Of a stretch of 64,000 nt of DNA, positions 46,832-58,183 are shown piece after piece. Position 1 is the stretch's first letter. Each line of letters starts with the position of its first letter. The notes below the pieces were generated by a model. It ran no database searches, had not been told where the DNA came from, and worked only from the letters and a program-made list of their open reading frames with translations. Source of the DNA: Effrenium voratum (Eukaryota > Sar > Dinophyceae > Suessiales > Symbiodiniaceae); assembly GCA_963377175.1 (NCBI GenBank), contig CAUJNA010001215.1:1-64000 (forward strand). The letters run 5' to 3'. Made by a program: the position numbers and the translations under genes.

Positions 46832-48305
46832 ATGATGGCCCGGCGCCGCAATGGCCAGGGCCGTGGGCCGGGTGATGGCCCGGAAGACCAAGAAGGCCCA
46901 GGCCCCTGAAAAACAAGGTCTGGAGCTGGTGGGTCAAGAGATGGTGATTCACCACAGCGCCACGTCGAGGACACCGGCACCTAGGCGATCGCCACTTCAG
47001 AGGTGGAATGGGGGACCTCAAAAAAAGCGGGTGGTGTATGGGCCTGGAAGGATGGGATAAGCCTGGAGGCCTAGCGAAGCTGAGGCAACAGCAGCTCAGG
47101 AGCCAACGCTGAGGATGCGAAAGACGTGGTACATGATATTCAACTGCACTCCGAACAATGCCAAAGAGAGAACAGATTGATCAAGGGAAGGGAGATCATT
47201 GCCATCATGTCACAGTCCTTCAGATCAAGCGACCGATCAGACATGACGTTCACCATCGAACATCTGATTAGACTCGAATACCCAGGGGACAAGAACATGT
47301 CCGTGTTCCGCAACAAATGGTATGACATCTTGCTCAATCTGAGGAAGGAGACCACGCTCCGGGACATCCTGTATCACAAGATGAAAGGGGGCAGAAAGCT
47401 GGAATTTGGTCTCAATACCATGCGCGGCTACCGGATGCACACATTGAGAAGACCTACCGTTTCCTTATAGGAAACTTCGAACTGATCGTGAGGAGTACGT
47501 CTACGACATGAAGGAGAAGTCAGTCAAGAACCTGCTGAGCGGCAACCTGAATGCTGCACCGGCGGAAAAGAAGGCGAAGGGAAAGGGAGGAAACTCCGGG
47601 AAAGAAGACGATGGAAACACAGCAGCACCTGTGCTGCCCAAGGCGAAAGCGAAAGACCGCGACAAGAAGGGCAAAGGAAAAGGAAAAGGGAAAAGCATGA
47701 GCCCAGAGCAGAAGAAGGAATGGCCGTGCGTCTTCCACTACACGAAAGAAGGAGGATGTCTCAAAGGGAAAGATTGTCCATATTCCCATAACCCCAAACA
47801 CAAGCACAAATTGGACAACAACAAAGGAAAGGGCAAAGGTGAAGGCAAAGGAGCAAGGACACCGTCACCAAAGAGGGACGGAGTTTGCTATGCATGGAGA
47901 GAAGGAAAGTGCGCAAAAGGGGATCAGTGCAAATACAAGCACGCTGAACCAGCGAACCCCAAAGCATCCGCTCCGGCGCCCAATGCCAAACAACAGGCCA
48001 AAGCACAGGCCAAGCCCAAAGCAGCAGCTCCGGCAATTGTGAGAAAGTTTCACATCGCAATGCCCGCTATCACTGTCAAGAGAGCCGCGACTTCGGAAAC
48101 CAAGAAGGATGACAAAGGCGCAGAGGAGAGTGAAGCCGAAGTCGAGACTGTGTATCACGATCGTGATGCAGAAGACGCCATGAGTGAATCTTCGCGGTGG
48201 TCAGGTGAAACCGACATTCCCGAGAAGTACGTATGGTTCCAAGAGATTCTTGACAATGACGTGAGCGAAGAGGTGGAGTACCTGAAGAATGAGGGGATTC
48301 TTTGA
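46832..48305 (+). pseudogene. Copia gag with two CCCH zinc fingers
   Basis: Frame 2 from the ATG at 46832 gives a Gly/Pro/Asp-rich head, interrupted by stops, then the structural core (47126-47470: IEHLIRLEYPGDKNMSVFRNKWYDILLNL and LRDILYHKM). A shift leads to frame 3, where LRTDREEYVYDMKEKSVKNLL (from about 47475) continues into a long GKGKGKGK-rich tail. The tail has two CCCH fingers: C-x9-C-x5-C-x3-H starting at 47727 and C-x7-C-x5-C-x3-H starting at 47886. Gag would pack the element's RNA. CCCH fingers replace the usual CCHC knuckle. The end is acidic (ETDIPEKYVWFQEIL). Confidence 0.8.
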
Positions 48306-49109
48306 CGATGTACAACAATCATCATCGAAACCAGTCAATGCCAAGACGTTCAAGACATATGATCATCCACGACACTTCGCATATAGTCACAAGAAGGCAC
48401 TCAGGTCAACGATGTATATCGAACTCACAAAATGCCAATGAACAAGGAACGAACCTTCACATTCGAGTATGACAAGGAGGATGACGAGATCACAGAGGGA
48501 GTCGTGCAATGGAAAAAGAAGCACGGACAGCCGATCAGTCTATTCGCCATGTCTGCGAACCAACGCAAGGGAGTAAAATGGCTGGTGGACACAGGATGTG
48601 GTCGTGATTTGATCGGCAAATCCAAGGCGGCCTCCCTCGGTGTAGATATTGTTCAAGACAAGGACGTGATTGTGTTCCAAACAGCAAATCCACTTCGGAT
48701 TCCATCAAGTACTACGTCAATGAGCTGAAGGAAACCCAACCCTTTGTTCTGGATGAGACGCCGACGGTACTGTGTATTGGTCGACGATGCGTGAAAAATG
48801 GGTTATTCTTTTCACTGGATATGTGGGAAGTTGCCGTTCATGATAACGCCTGAGAAAGAGATTGTCCATCTGCGCGTCAAGGACGATATTCCTTACTTGG
48901 TTGGAGATCGAATTGCGAGGAGCAATCGCCATCGACCCGTATCCGAGGACATCTTGGAGCACATGAAGACGCTCAAGGAAATCATCGGTATTGGACAAGA
49001 TGATGGTGAAGCAGAAGAAGAAGAGAAGGAAGTCGGAGATCCCTACGCTCTTGCTGGGGAGGAGGATGGCGTCGAACCCGCCTGGTGGAGCGGGGCCCGC
49101 ACCGCCTAG
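48306..49109 (+). pseudogene. Copia aspartic protease region
   Basis: A linker in frame 1 (KTYDHPRHFAYSHKKAL) leads into frame 3 at 48432, with VKWLVDTGCGRDLIGKSKA. The DTGC at about 48588 is the catalytic aspartate motif of a retropepsin-like protease, which would cut the polyprotein. After a shift near 48715 the protease domain continues as YYVNELKETQPFVLDETPTVLCIG, and then, from 48798, as GYSFHWICGKLPFMITPEKEIVHLRVKDDIPYL. The segment closes with an acidic linker that ends in TAG at 49107-49109. At least three frame changes make it non-functional. Confidence 0.75.
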
Positions 49110-50032
49110 AGTTGAAGAACCTGGTGAGGAGGCTCGTGGACGTGGGCCCGAGCCGGGAGAAGACAAAGCTGAGGGTGAAGATGATGCTGATCCCGAAGCA
49201 GGTATTGAAGTCGACATCTACGAAGGTGCATCCATCAAGAAGAGAATTGGCGCATTGAAAGACGATGCCAATACATTGACACATTTGCTAACGCACAGGT
49301 ATCGAAAACCGTTCTGTGAATCATGCGTGAAAGTGAAGATGAGGCATTTCAGATCCAAGTCTGGCGCATTCCAACGTGAAGTGAAGACGTTCAGGGACTT
49401 GATCACTTTCGACCTGGTTGAAGCTTCAGGAGATGCCGAGAACAATGACAAGTACGTCATGATCATTCGAGACTGGCATCATCATGACCTATCCAATCGG
49501 TCGCAAGAATACCGTGACGGTGATCAACAGCATAAAGCACCTTGCCGGCAGACGGAAGATCAAGCAAGTCTACTCGGACGACGCACCGGAATTCACCAAC
49601 GCATGTTCTGTATCGCTTCCGGGCAAGAAACAGAACAATTCGCTTGCCGAACGCACGAACCAGTTCATCGTGGACCAAACCACAGCTTGTCTAGTACATG
49701 CAGGACTTCCAACATGCTATTAGATATACGCTATTACTGCGCCGTGCCACCTGATGAATGTCGAAGAGATTAATGGTTCGAGTGCATGGTTTCGATTACA
49801 TGGTGAACATTTCAAGGGTGAGAAGATCCCATTTGGCGCACCGATTGAATTCAAACCGAGCGATGCGAGGGGAGACAAGAGAGAGAAGTTCGAACCAAAA
49901 GGGGGGACTGATATTTTTGCTGGTTACAACCTGAGTTCTGGTCTTCACTGGGCACGAAAATATCGGGCCTGGGCTCTCACAAGCTTCGCCGGAGTCGACC
50001 TTTCAGTAAGGAAGGCAAAAATTCCACCTTGA
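49110..50032 (+). pseudogene. Copia integrase
   Basis: Frame 1 carries the zinc-binding head HLLTHRYRKPFCESCVKVKM (H-H-C-C, about 49280-49340) and the first catalytic aspartate in LITFDLVEA (GAC at 49411). A frameshift near 49480 moves to frame 2, which contains QVYSDDAPEF (second aspartate, about 49577) and KQNNSLAERTNQFI (glutamate, 49649). The D-D-E triad is therefore complete at sequence level but never in one frame. A TAG after HAGLPTCY breaks it again. The final part (WARKYRAW, 49754-50032) is the C-terminal DNA-binding region. It would insert the cDNA into the genome if intact. Confidence 0.85.
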
Positions 50033-50059
50033 CTACGCCAACCGCATCAGACCGAGAGA

Positions 50060-51105
50060 ATGGTTCTGAAGATACCAATTTCTTTTCCCATTCAGGAGAA
50101 ATACAAGATGAAGAATGAGACTCTTGAAGGTGTTGAGCAAATCAATGGGGAAGATGATGGAGGCGTTCACTTAGAGCAGCCGGCCGAGGACGAGGGCCCC
50201 GATCCTACTCTCGTGCAAGATATAGATCAGAGACACCTCGAGGAGGTCGAGGAGGTCGCTGGGATCGCGCATGACGAGAAAGGTGAGGATGTCGAAGTCA
50301 TCGAGCCGGGGAGCAAGGAAGACAAAGATGCTGTTGAGGACGTCGCTGATCTACCCCATCAACAGGGAAGGCAAAAGATGGTATCATATACAGAAATGAC
50401 CTTGGAAGGACGGTCAAGCTTGATGCTCGTGGAAGACCATATCCAGTCGGTGAAGATGGATTCAGGACAATGAAAGCAACAAGACCGGCAGGATTTACAC
50501 CCGAAGAGTGGGCAATATTGCGGAACGCAATTGATGTTGATGAGGAAGGAAAGATACAACCAAAGAAGAAGGATGGCGCTGGTAGCTCAAAGGACGCCGC
50601 ACCTGCAGAAAGTACAAAGACCAACGCTCCGAGCGCTAAGAGAATCAAAGCTATGCTCAAAGAAAGATGGGGTGGTGATCAATGGTTGTACAGCTGGGGC
50701 ATACGGAAAAACACCAATAAGGTCAAGAGTCCTGTTGAGGGAAAGTTCTTGGCGGACCTGGATTGGACGAGGATCATCGTCAATCCGGTCGATGGCTCAG
50801 TTTTGTGCATGGACTCCAAGCGTCTTCAAGATCTTGGCGCAACCAATGTGACATTGGACGAGGTCTATGGGATCCTGGTGGTTATCTACGCATGGAAGTT
50901 TACTCCAAGGGAAGGTCTCGCATCTATCCCAAAGAATGACCATGATGGGGAACTGTCGGAGAACATGGGTGACAATGGCTCAGAAAGCACCATGACGGGA
51001 GGAAGTGTGGCCGAGTGCACAGACGAGCTATCATACATTTATGAGTGGGAGGACCTGGCAGAGCGCGATTTGGGTTTACGATTCTTTTGGCGGCATCGCC
51101 AGTGA
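50060..51105 (+). pseudogene. Acidic hinge between integrase and reverse transcriptase
   Basis: Two overlapping frames (50060-50473 and 50470-51105) encode a Glu/Asp-rich stretch and then a less biased segment with FTPEEWAILRNAIDVDEEGKI and KAMLKERWGGDQWLYSWGI. A variable acidic linker in this place is usual in dinoflagellate copia polyproteins. No catalytic motif is present. The two frames overlap by four bases, consistent with a single frameshift in a once-continuous polyprotein. Confidence 0.6.
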
Positions 51106-52140
51106 TCGATTGCCCTGAGGGCGATTATCCCAAGATGCCTTGTGTTCCGGCCGAAGAAGATCATCGAGAAAAGAACATCAAGGTGGCGAGAATCATGAAT
51201 GCAATGGTACCACGACCTGTGGGAGGGGCCGAGATGCTTACCAACGCCAAGGCGATGGAATCCATGAAGAAGGAATGGAAAGGTCTTATTGACCAAGGAG
51301 TCTTCGATCTATCTGTAATCCGCGAGTACTATGATGTTGTTCGCGAGGCAAAACAGAAGAACGAAGAGGTGCGCATGGCCAGGGCACATGGTATTATAGT
51401 TGAGAAACATTCCCAACTTTCGGAGGAAGACCCACGAAGAAAATACAAGGGTCGTGGGGTGGTGCTTGGGAACCAGACGTCGGACGCGGCATTGTTTCAA
51501 GATCTGGGGAATTCTCCTGCAACTTTCGAAGCTTCCAGATGGGCTGACTTTTTGGGTTGCCTTGACGGATGGGATGTGCAAATGGCTGATGCAGCACAGG
51601 CGTATATCCAGGCCACATTGCGGGGTACACCTTGTTGGATCGAGCTTCCAGCTGAAGCAGTTCCTGAGGATGATAAAGAACGATGGAATCAGTTCAACAG
51701 ACCCGTGGTTCGCTTTGTGAAGGCTTTGCACGGTCATCCTGATGTTGGTACATTTGGGGAACAGCACTGCGATGAATCGGTGCGTTCAATGGGTTTTCAG
51801 CCAGTTGGTGAAGACTGTGGTACTCGGCAACGGCCATAAGGTCACCACTGTGACTTACGACATGGAGCAGTTCCTGCGCTCTTGTGTCGATCGCTACCTC
51901 GAAGTAGCAGGCAACGTTGAGTTGAAGAAGGTTCCTACACCTGGTCCCCATGAAGAGACAAAAGATCACCCGTCAAGGGCTCCGATACAGACCGGGCCAT
52001 CGGTCGAGTGCAATTGGCGTGGACACAGAGTTCCCGCGAATGGTTATGAAACTCCATCATGCCAAGCAGGAGGGGCTTCGGAAGGAGCTCATCCGGAGCC
52101 TGTTCGTGGACAACTTGCACCGCAGCCAGTGTGCTCATGA
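51106..52140 (+). pseudogene. Copia reverse transcriptase lacking the YVDD box
   Basis: Frame 3 reads KEWKGLIDQGVFDLSVIRE, GRGVVLGNQTSDAALFQDLG, the first catalytic aspartate block VQMADAAQAYIQATLRGTPCWIELP (about 51575-51650), and VRFVKALHGHPDVGTFGEQHCDESVRSMGFQPV. In relatives the YVDD catalytic block follows within about 30 residues. Here the sequence jumps, in frame 1, straight to VVLGNGHKVTTVTYDMEQFLRSCVDRYLEVAGN, which normally lies well after YVDD. I infer an internal deletion of some 50-60 codons near 51795-51835. The enzyme would be dead even without the frameshifts. Confidence 0.8.
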
Positions 52141-52679
52141 AAATATTGCGTGGTGCAAGGATTGCGCGTTTTGACTTGCTCGCAGGTCAACCGCCTGGCG
52201 AGGAGCATCACCAGGTGGACAACTGATGACGACAAGAAACTCCATCACTTGATGTGTTACATTCATCACACCAAGCATTGGAGGATGATTGGCTGGGTCG
52301 GAGATTCAGTCGACGACATGTGTCTGGCAGTTTATGCTGATGCTGACTTTTCTGGTTGCGCCGAATCTTTGCGGTCGACATCCGGCGGTCACATGAACCT
52401 TCAAGGTCCCAATACAAGATTTCCTTTGTCCGGAAGCTCTAAGCGACACCAATTCTGAGGCTGAAATCGTCGCTGCCGATGTTGCAATGAGAGCTATGGG
52501 CATGCCTGCGCTCCGATTGATGGAGCGTATTTTGGTCGAGGAGCCGAGGTTTGTACATGTATTTGGCCTATGAGGTTACGGACCGTATGGCTGCCGACAT
52601 TTACACTAAAGCTTTCAGTGACGCCAGAAAATGGAAACATGCATGTATGCAAATCGGATTGCTGGAGCGGAAATGTTGA
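52100..52679 (+). pseudogene. Copia RNase H domain
   Basis: SVLMKILRGARIARFDLL (frame 3, about 52130) links the RT to RNase H. Frame 1 (52150-52458) carries TTDDDKKLHHLMCYIHHTKHW and LAVYADADFSGCAESLRSTSGG, with the first active-site aspartate in the 'YADADF' block. Frame 2 continues with SEAEIVAADVAMRAMGMPALRLMERIL, including further acidic active-site residues. Frame 3 then gives TDRMAADIYTKAFSDARKWKHACMQI, the conserved closing motif, to a stop at 52677. The domain would remove RNA from RNA-DNA hybrids during cDNA synthesis. Four frames or stops break it. Confidence 0.85.
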
Positions 52680-54115
52680 CCGACCCGGAAACCCTCAAGA
52701 TGGTCACATCTTCTTTTGAATTCAAGAAGGGAACCGTGCAGGCAGCTACTGGTTCGATCGATGGCATACCCACTTTTCCACACACGAAGGTGCCGATTAT
52801 GCCTCCCAACCTTTGGTGGCAAGGGTTATCATCACAGGAAGGCCTTCATGAACACGAAGGGCATGATCCGGTCATCGTGGCAAAAGTTCCGAAACTCATG
52901 CGGTACCAGCCGCCACCCACGGTGCAATGTCCCATTGGCACACGGTGGTTGCGTTCCACTTGGTTTCTGTGCGGAGGAGCGTGGGAGAAAGTCGAGGATC
53001 GTGTTGAACCTGCGTTGCAGTGGGAGCGCATCGACAAGTATGTCGAGCGAGCTGTGTGGCAATTTCACCCGATACTGCCAGCGGCCCCAGCGCGCCAGGT
53101 TATTCAGCCGAGACAGCATTTTGGACAGGACGCATCGTTTCAACTGTTCATGCAGGAAGTTGATGGCACGGACATCATCGACACAACTATAAATTCCCTC
53201 CCTGCACGTCTTTTACGATGTTTCAAAACAATGATGCGTCGCATGCACATCATCGTGAACAAGACAATAATCGTTTCTTTGTCCCATACAGAATCGCAGT
53301 TCGCAATCATTTGCGACCTGCTGATCCGAAGGCAAACATCACATTTCGCTTTGTCAATCACAATGGTACCGTACTTGGCTTGCCTGGCTACGCTTATGTA
53401 CATGGTTTGGCTACTGGCGCAGAGGTCACCCTCGTTGCATTGGACCCCAACAAACCGACGGTGGTCATGGCATGTTCGGAATCGCACAACTGGTTCACTG
53501 CGCTTGCTCTACGCTGGCAAGTACAGGTTGTTACGATTACCCTTCAGGATGACCTGCTGTTCCAGCACGGGGAGAACCTCGCCAAGCACGCCATTACCAA
53601 ATCGAGCGACATGTTATTTTTTGCTGGACCCTGCACGGGAGGATCATCATGGGCGAGATTGAACATAACACGAGGACCAACAACAAGCAAACTCATCCAA
53701 GACAAACAGCATGAATTTTGGAAGTTGTTCAAAGTGTTTTCCCAACTGAAGCGGCATGCCGAATCCAAGAAGGCCGCAATTCTCTTGAGTTACACAAAGG
53801 ATGCGAATATTGGAACAGGTTGAAGAAGCAGATCAAGAACGGAGAATCGCACGAACTTGACGGATGCAGGTACGGTTTGAAACAAAGGTATGCCAAGAAA
53901 CCCCTGCCGATTCGGAAACCCTGGCGTGTCATATCTTGGAACTTTGACCTGGGGGAGTCCCTTTCTAAGAAGTGCAACGGTAACCGCTGTCATGGTCCTT
54001 GTGCTGGTAGGGAAACCAAGGATACCCAACTAATCGTCAATGTCATCCTGCGCCGTTTTGCTGCTCGAGCCAAATGTTTGAACCTGGCTTCGCCTCGCAT
54101 ATTCAGAGGCTTCGT
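52680..54115 (+). pseudogene. Conserved post-RNase H tail of a dinoflagellate copia polyprotein
   Basis: In frame 2 a Pro-rich piece ends in CPIGTRWLRSTWFLCGGAWEKVED. Frame 1 (53218-53823) gives KPTVVMACSESHNWFTAL and DMLFFAGPCTGGSSWARLN. Frame 3 (from 53718) gives LELHKGCEYW, ELDGCRYGL, KPWRVISWN and CHGPCAGRETKDTQL. This succession is a recurrent C-terminal part of copia polyproteins in dinoflagellates. Its role is not established to my knowledge. 'GPCTGGSSW' resembles a nucleotide- or cofactor-binding loop but I would not name a reaction. The frame 3 reading runs on without a stop into the next gene remnant, as one 559-codon frame to 55397, which is probably fortuitous. Confidence 0.65.
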
Positions 54116-54252
54116 CGAGAAGAAGGAGCTGCGAGGTGAGAGATCTTCTACACGCACGTCATCGTCTACTCGTCGTGCAAATCGCAGCTTCGATTCTGCA
54201 TCACATCGAGGAGAACAAGGTGAGTGTTGGTCGCACATCGCTCTGCGATTGC

Positions 54253-54360
54253 CTGTTGAAAGGTGGTGGTCGTGTACCCCTCCTGGATCAGGGAAATCAA
54301 GACAAACTGTTGAAGGGTGGTGGTCGTGGACCTCGCCTGGATCAGGGACGTCCGGAGTGA
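54253..54360 (+). repeat. Two tandem 54-bp units encoding LLKGGGR…LDQG
   Basis: Copies at 54253-54306 and 54307-54360 differ at a few bases. In frame 1 they encode two 18-residue units (LLKGGGRVPLLDQGNQDK and LLKGGGRGPRLDQGRPE) at the end of a 74-codon frame (54136-54360). Confidence 0.75.
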
Positions 54361-54440
54361 GTGGATCTTTTCTGTGGTGGTGCTTTCGCATATTTCTTTG
54401 TCTACAACTTTGCTGGATCGCGGAGCTGTACATCTTCAAG

Positions 54441-57104
54441 ATGGGGGATGACTTCATCAACTCGGAAGAGTACCTTTTCGTTCCTCCATCGAAGGCGAGA
54501 CATGGAGCTTTCTATTGCGCATCACTGGTTGAGAAGTATGCGAAGGGGCTACGGGGGAGTAGACCCATTCCAAGAATAGATGAAGAATGCTCGGAAGCGA
54601 CTGCTGCGAGATGGATCGCGGAGGCCGGCGTACCTGCACTATATGCAACGTCTGCATATTTCTCCATGAAGACAACACAGGTACAAAAGGGAACCGGGTA
54701 TTCGGTGTCCTGGTGCAGTAACTTCATGAAGGCAATCATGAACCATCTCTCTCAGCAGGAATGCTTGATGAAGTGGACTGAATTCTGCGGGAAGGGGAGA
54801 AGGTTGATGCAGACGCTCGCCGTCATGGCATCAGAAAACTCGATGAAGGAGAAGGCCGCTCCCATCCTGAAGCACTTCATCGACCCCGAGATCGTGAAGG
54901 TTATCATCAATATCTGGGAACTGATGACGGCCCTCACGAAGGACATCGGCGACCAACCTGGATCCAATGTGGTCGGCCCCGACCAAACCGTCGGCGATGT
55001 CTACCGGTACTTCCATGAGCGACATGGACCGGCAAGGGTGCGTGCGGAGAGCACGTCACTGACACTTTGGCTGGAAAAGAGCGAGAAGTGGTTCACGGCA
55101 TTCAGAGATGCATATTGGATTCAAACGTATTGCGCTCCGAAAGCAAGGGTCTGCACAGTGGTCAACGGCGTCCTGGACAAGGGCGAGATACGTAGGAACC
55201 ATGAATACGTGCAGAAACACCTGGAACTGCTCGCCATCTCCGCCAAGTACGTGGCATTCGCTGCAAGACGCGAACCACTTTGCACGGCCAAGAATATCTT
55301 GGAGCTGACGATCACCGGGAAGATCAAGATGATCACCACGATCCCCGACGCATTGTACGCTGCATCAATTGCTATGGGATGTGTCCTGTTCCTATAACGT
55401 TATACATGCAAGACTCAGAGAGATCTTCGGGGGGAGTGATCGTGAGAGAATGGGGTACGTTGGTGGCGACAAGACCATTGTCAAGGATGGTGACGAACAG
55501 CTCAACAACCTCAACAAGATATTCCCTGTCATGGCCAAGGCCTGGGAATCGAGGTTACCCGCCATCAACATGTATGCCATTTCCGTTGCACCACGTGGCG
55601 AGGACCGCACCCAGGAAGAAGCGAACCGCCTAACGTGGGAGTCGTTCACGTGCTGCAGGAGAGCAAGACAGCGGATGAACAGCAACATCGGGCCTTCATC
55701 AACAATTTGCTGTACTCCAGAGATGGCAACAAGAAGTTCATCGACATCCTCAACGAGGATTTTGGCGAAGAAGGAGTACCAACATGGTGGAGGATATCAG
55801 GAGAAACACCTCCTGCCCCTGAACCCAAGGCGATGCCGAAGCCCAGCGCCGGAAGCGAGCAGCCTGGTGCCCAACCAAGCGCAAGCTCCAGCGATGACCC
55901 CACTGGTCGTGCGCCGTGGTGGTCCACTTGACGGAAAGGTCGTAAACGCGACCATCCAAGCAATCGTGGAGATTTCCGCGAAAGGGGAAGACGAACGATG
56001 GATCATGCCGGAATAGCACGATGCGAACGAATCAGTGACCGTCACCGAGCAGTGTACTGCCTTCGGCAACCTCAACATTGGGGTTAGCTTTGTTGTGCAC
56101 AGGAGATCCGGGGTCGTCATACCCGCCACAAAATTTGGACCAGAAGTCAAAGCGGGGAAGAATGCATCTGACTGGGAACGGTATTTGCGGCATTTGGTGT
56201 CAACATTGGTCATCTTCGACGAGAGGAGAAAAGCTGAACGCATCATCGCCACCTACCTCAACAAGCCCAACCTCGCCTGGCTTCAACTCTACGCATACAT
56301 TTGGGATGTCTCCATTCGGCAAAGCTACCTGGAGCAACCGCGTTGAAGGCTCTCATTGATGGTCACGACAATCCCGATACGGCCAACGCTGGCATCTCGA
56401 AGATCATCAAGAGATACCAAGCCGATGAGGAACCCGCACTCACTTGCGAGCAATTGAGAAATGTCGCGACAAAGACCAAGTCCTACGTGATCCTTGACTG
56501 GCCACTGAGGCAGAAAACTGGAAAGCGCATCAGGACGTTCCAATCCCACATGCGTGACAATGGATGGAACAATGTCATTGAGATGTCCTACTACGCGTCC
56601 GACGATATGAGGCGTGGTGCAAGCACACCACTTATGGCTCGTATCAGAGGGCTGATTAACACGATCAAGGGTGGCGACAGATGGAGGCAATCTGTAGTGA
56701 ACTGCTCAGTACACATTTGGATATCGTTGTATGACTGCATCCAAAAGCAAGGTTACGAGTGGAAGATCAACACGAGCTACGAATACGACGGCCTTCTTGA
56801 AGCCCTGAGTGAACTTTCAAGCATATGTGGCGGCGGAGTATTCGTGAACGTCAACAGCCACCCAGAATTCCATCAGAGCGCTGGCAACCTGATGCTGACC
56901 GCAACGAAGGTGATGGAAATGTGCACGAACGCGGGCGTCGTCGTCACCGACAATGATCTCATGTGGAAGCAAGTGTCTGGAATGACGGACAACAATTATA
57001 GCTGCGCTGGAGAATCCAAGGTATGCAGGATGCGGTTGGGAGGGCTTCAGGTTCCACAGCCAATCCTAGCCCAAAACTTGCAGAACCACGAAAGCCACAA
57101 CTAA
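54441..57104 (+). pseudogene. Large decayed gene of unknown family
   Basis: The likely start is the ATG at 54441 (MGDDFINSEEYLFVPPSK). Frame 3 runs to 55397, with helical content such as FCGKGRRLMQTLAVMASENS and HEYVQKHLELLAISAKYVAFAARRE. Frame 1 then continues (SYNVIHARLREIFGG, ESRLPAINMYAISVAPRG), followed by frame 3 (55635-55931: AFINNLLYSRDGNKKFIDIL and a Pro/Ser-rich hinge) and frame 1 again (to 56346, with a TAG at 56014). Frame 3 closes the gene (56301-57104: KSYVILDWPLRQKTGKRIRTFQSHMRD). Together this is one protein of roughly 850 residues broken by about four frameshifts and one stop. I do not recognise any domain. It lies between the copia element and the Tpt1-type gene on the same strand. 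Confidence 0.6.
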
Positions 57105-57956
57105 ACCAGCCGCACGTCTAGCACGAATCAGCCCCAATCAAGCCAAAACCGAGCCAAAGTCAACCTGCATTCTGCATATCGGCCCTTTTGCCAAGCTAAA
57201 TGAACCCCAAACAAACCCAAGACCCGCCCGCATTAATATCTCAGCAAGCCCAACACTCACCCCAAACCAGCCCCGATCAACCCTGAACTGCCACCAAACC
57301 AAGCCCAATAGGCCAACCCAGCTGACCAACCAGACAGCCAACCAGCCAACCAGCCAACCAACCAACCAACCAACCAACCAACCAACCAACCAGTCTCCGA
57401 GCCGGTGTTAAGCCCCGAGCCGGGGCTAGTGAAAAAACACCGGTTCCTTCAACTTCTTCAACACAAGGAAGAAAATGCCACTGACAACTAATTGACTACA
57501 TACTTGAGGACAGATTGCTTGACCACTGTTTACATCCATAGCTCTTACCATGTAATTTGTTGTAAGCATTATGTTTCAAACCATGGAGGGTTTTGAAAAG
57601 AGGAAGCGCGCCTCCAGTCAGATTGTTGGTAAATGATGAAAAGAATCTTGCAACGAATCTCTCTGAGCATGATGTTGCAACATGTTGGCTAAAGGGCTAA
57701 CATCTGAACGGCGGCATGCCTCTTGGTAGGTGTTTGGGGGCTGGCTGGTATTCCTGGCTTGTCGGCTTATCGGCGTGTCGGTGTGTCCGCGCATCGAAGC
57801 AGCAGCGCAGCAACGTAGCCTCGCCTCAGCGTAGCGGCGGAACGGCGCATCAGCGCAGCAACGCGGCGGCGTATACGGCGCGTCGGCGTGTCGACGTCAT
57901 GCTTGGGTGGGCGGTCTGCTTGCTATGTAATTGGCGAACTTAGGCGATTTGCTAAG
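57105..57956. other. Repeat-rich spacer with (CCAA)n tract at about 57310-57392
   Basis: 'AGCCAACCAACC'-type sequence becomes a pure (CCAA)n run ending at 57392. At 57765-57900 there is a degenerate GCGCAGCAACG/GGCGTGTCGG cluster. No gene is seen. Confidence 0.6.
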
Positions 57957-58183
57957 CCACCTGCAAGTGGCCTAGCTTGAGTTAGTAAGTCCGCTAAGTC
58001 TGACTTAGCGGACTTACAGCCTGGCTAAGTCCATTTAGCGAGTTAGAGGACTTAGCTAAGCAGATGCTGAGCAGTTCTAAGTAGTTAGCTAAGTCCTCTA
58101 ACTAGCCAAGTGGACTTAGCCAGGTTGTAAGTCCGCTAAGTCAGACTTAGCGGACTAACTCAAGTTAGGCAACTTGCAAGTGG
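57957..58183. repeat. 227-bp foldback (inverted-repeat) element
   Basis: The left arm (57957-58059) and right arm (58085-58183) are inverted copies with about seven mismatches and one 4-base gap over about 100 bp, separated by some 25 bp. Each arm contains a nested palindrome around CCGCTAAGTC(T/A)GACTTAGCGG. The outer ends read CCACCTGCAAGTGG and CAACTTGCAAGTGG. The structure fits a foldback-type MITE. No clear target duplication was seen. Confidence 0.85.

Larger units (their letters stand above)
46832..54115 (+). mobile_element. Decayed Ty1/copia-type LTR retrotransposon (gag-pol)
   Basis: The order gag, protease, integrase, reverse transcriptase, RNase H on one strand is diagnostic for Ty1/copia, since integrase precedes RT. 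Every domain is recognisable but the polyprotein is spread over all three frames by at least ten frameshifts and several stops. Part of the RT is deleted. The tail after RNase H is the conserved extra domain of dinoflagellate copia elements. LTRs, primer-binding site and polypurine tract were not identified by eye, so the boundaries given are those of coding sequence only. The element cannot transpose by itself. Confidence 0.9.

Noticed and set aside
53218..53823. Methyltransferase-like reading of the GPCTGGSSW loop in the copia tail
   Set aside because: Only a short glycine-rich loop is visible; no full set of motifs, so no reaction was assigned.
53718..55397. A single 559-codon gene
   Set aside because: The first third is the copia tail and the last two thirds a different gene starting at 54441; the open junction between them has no protein-like character.
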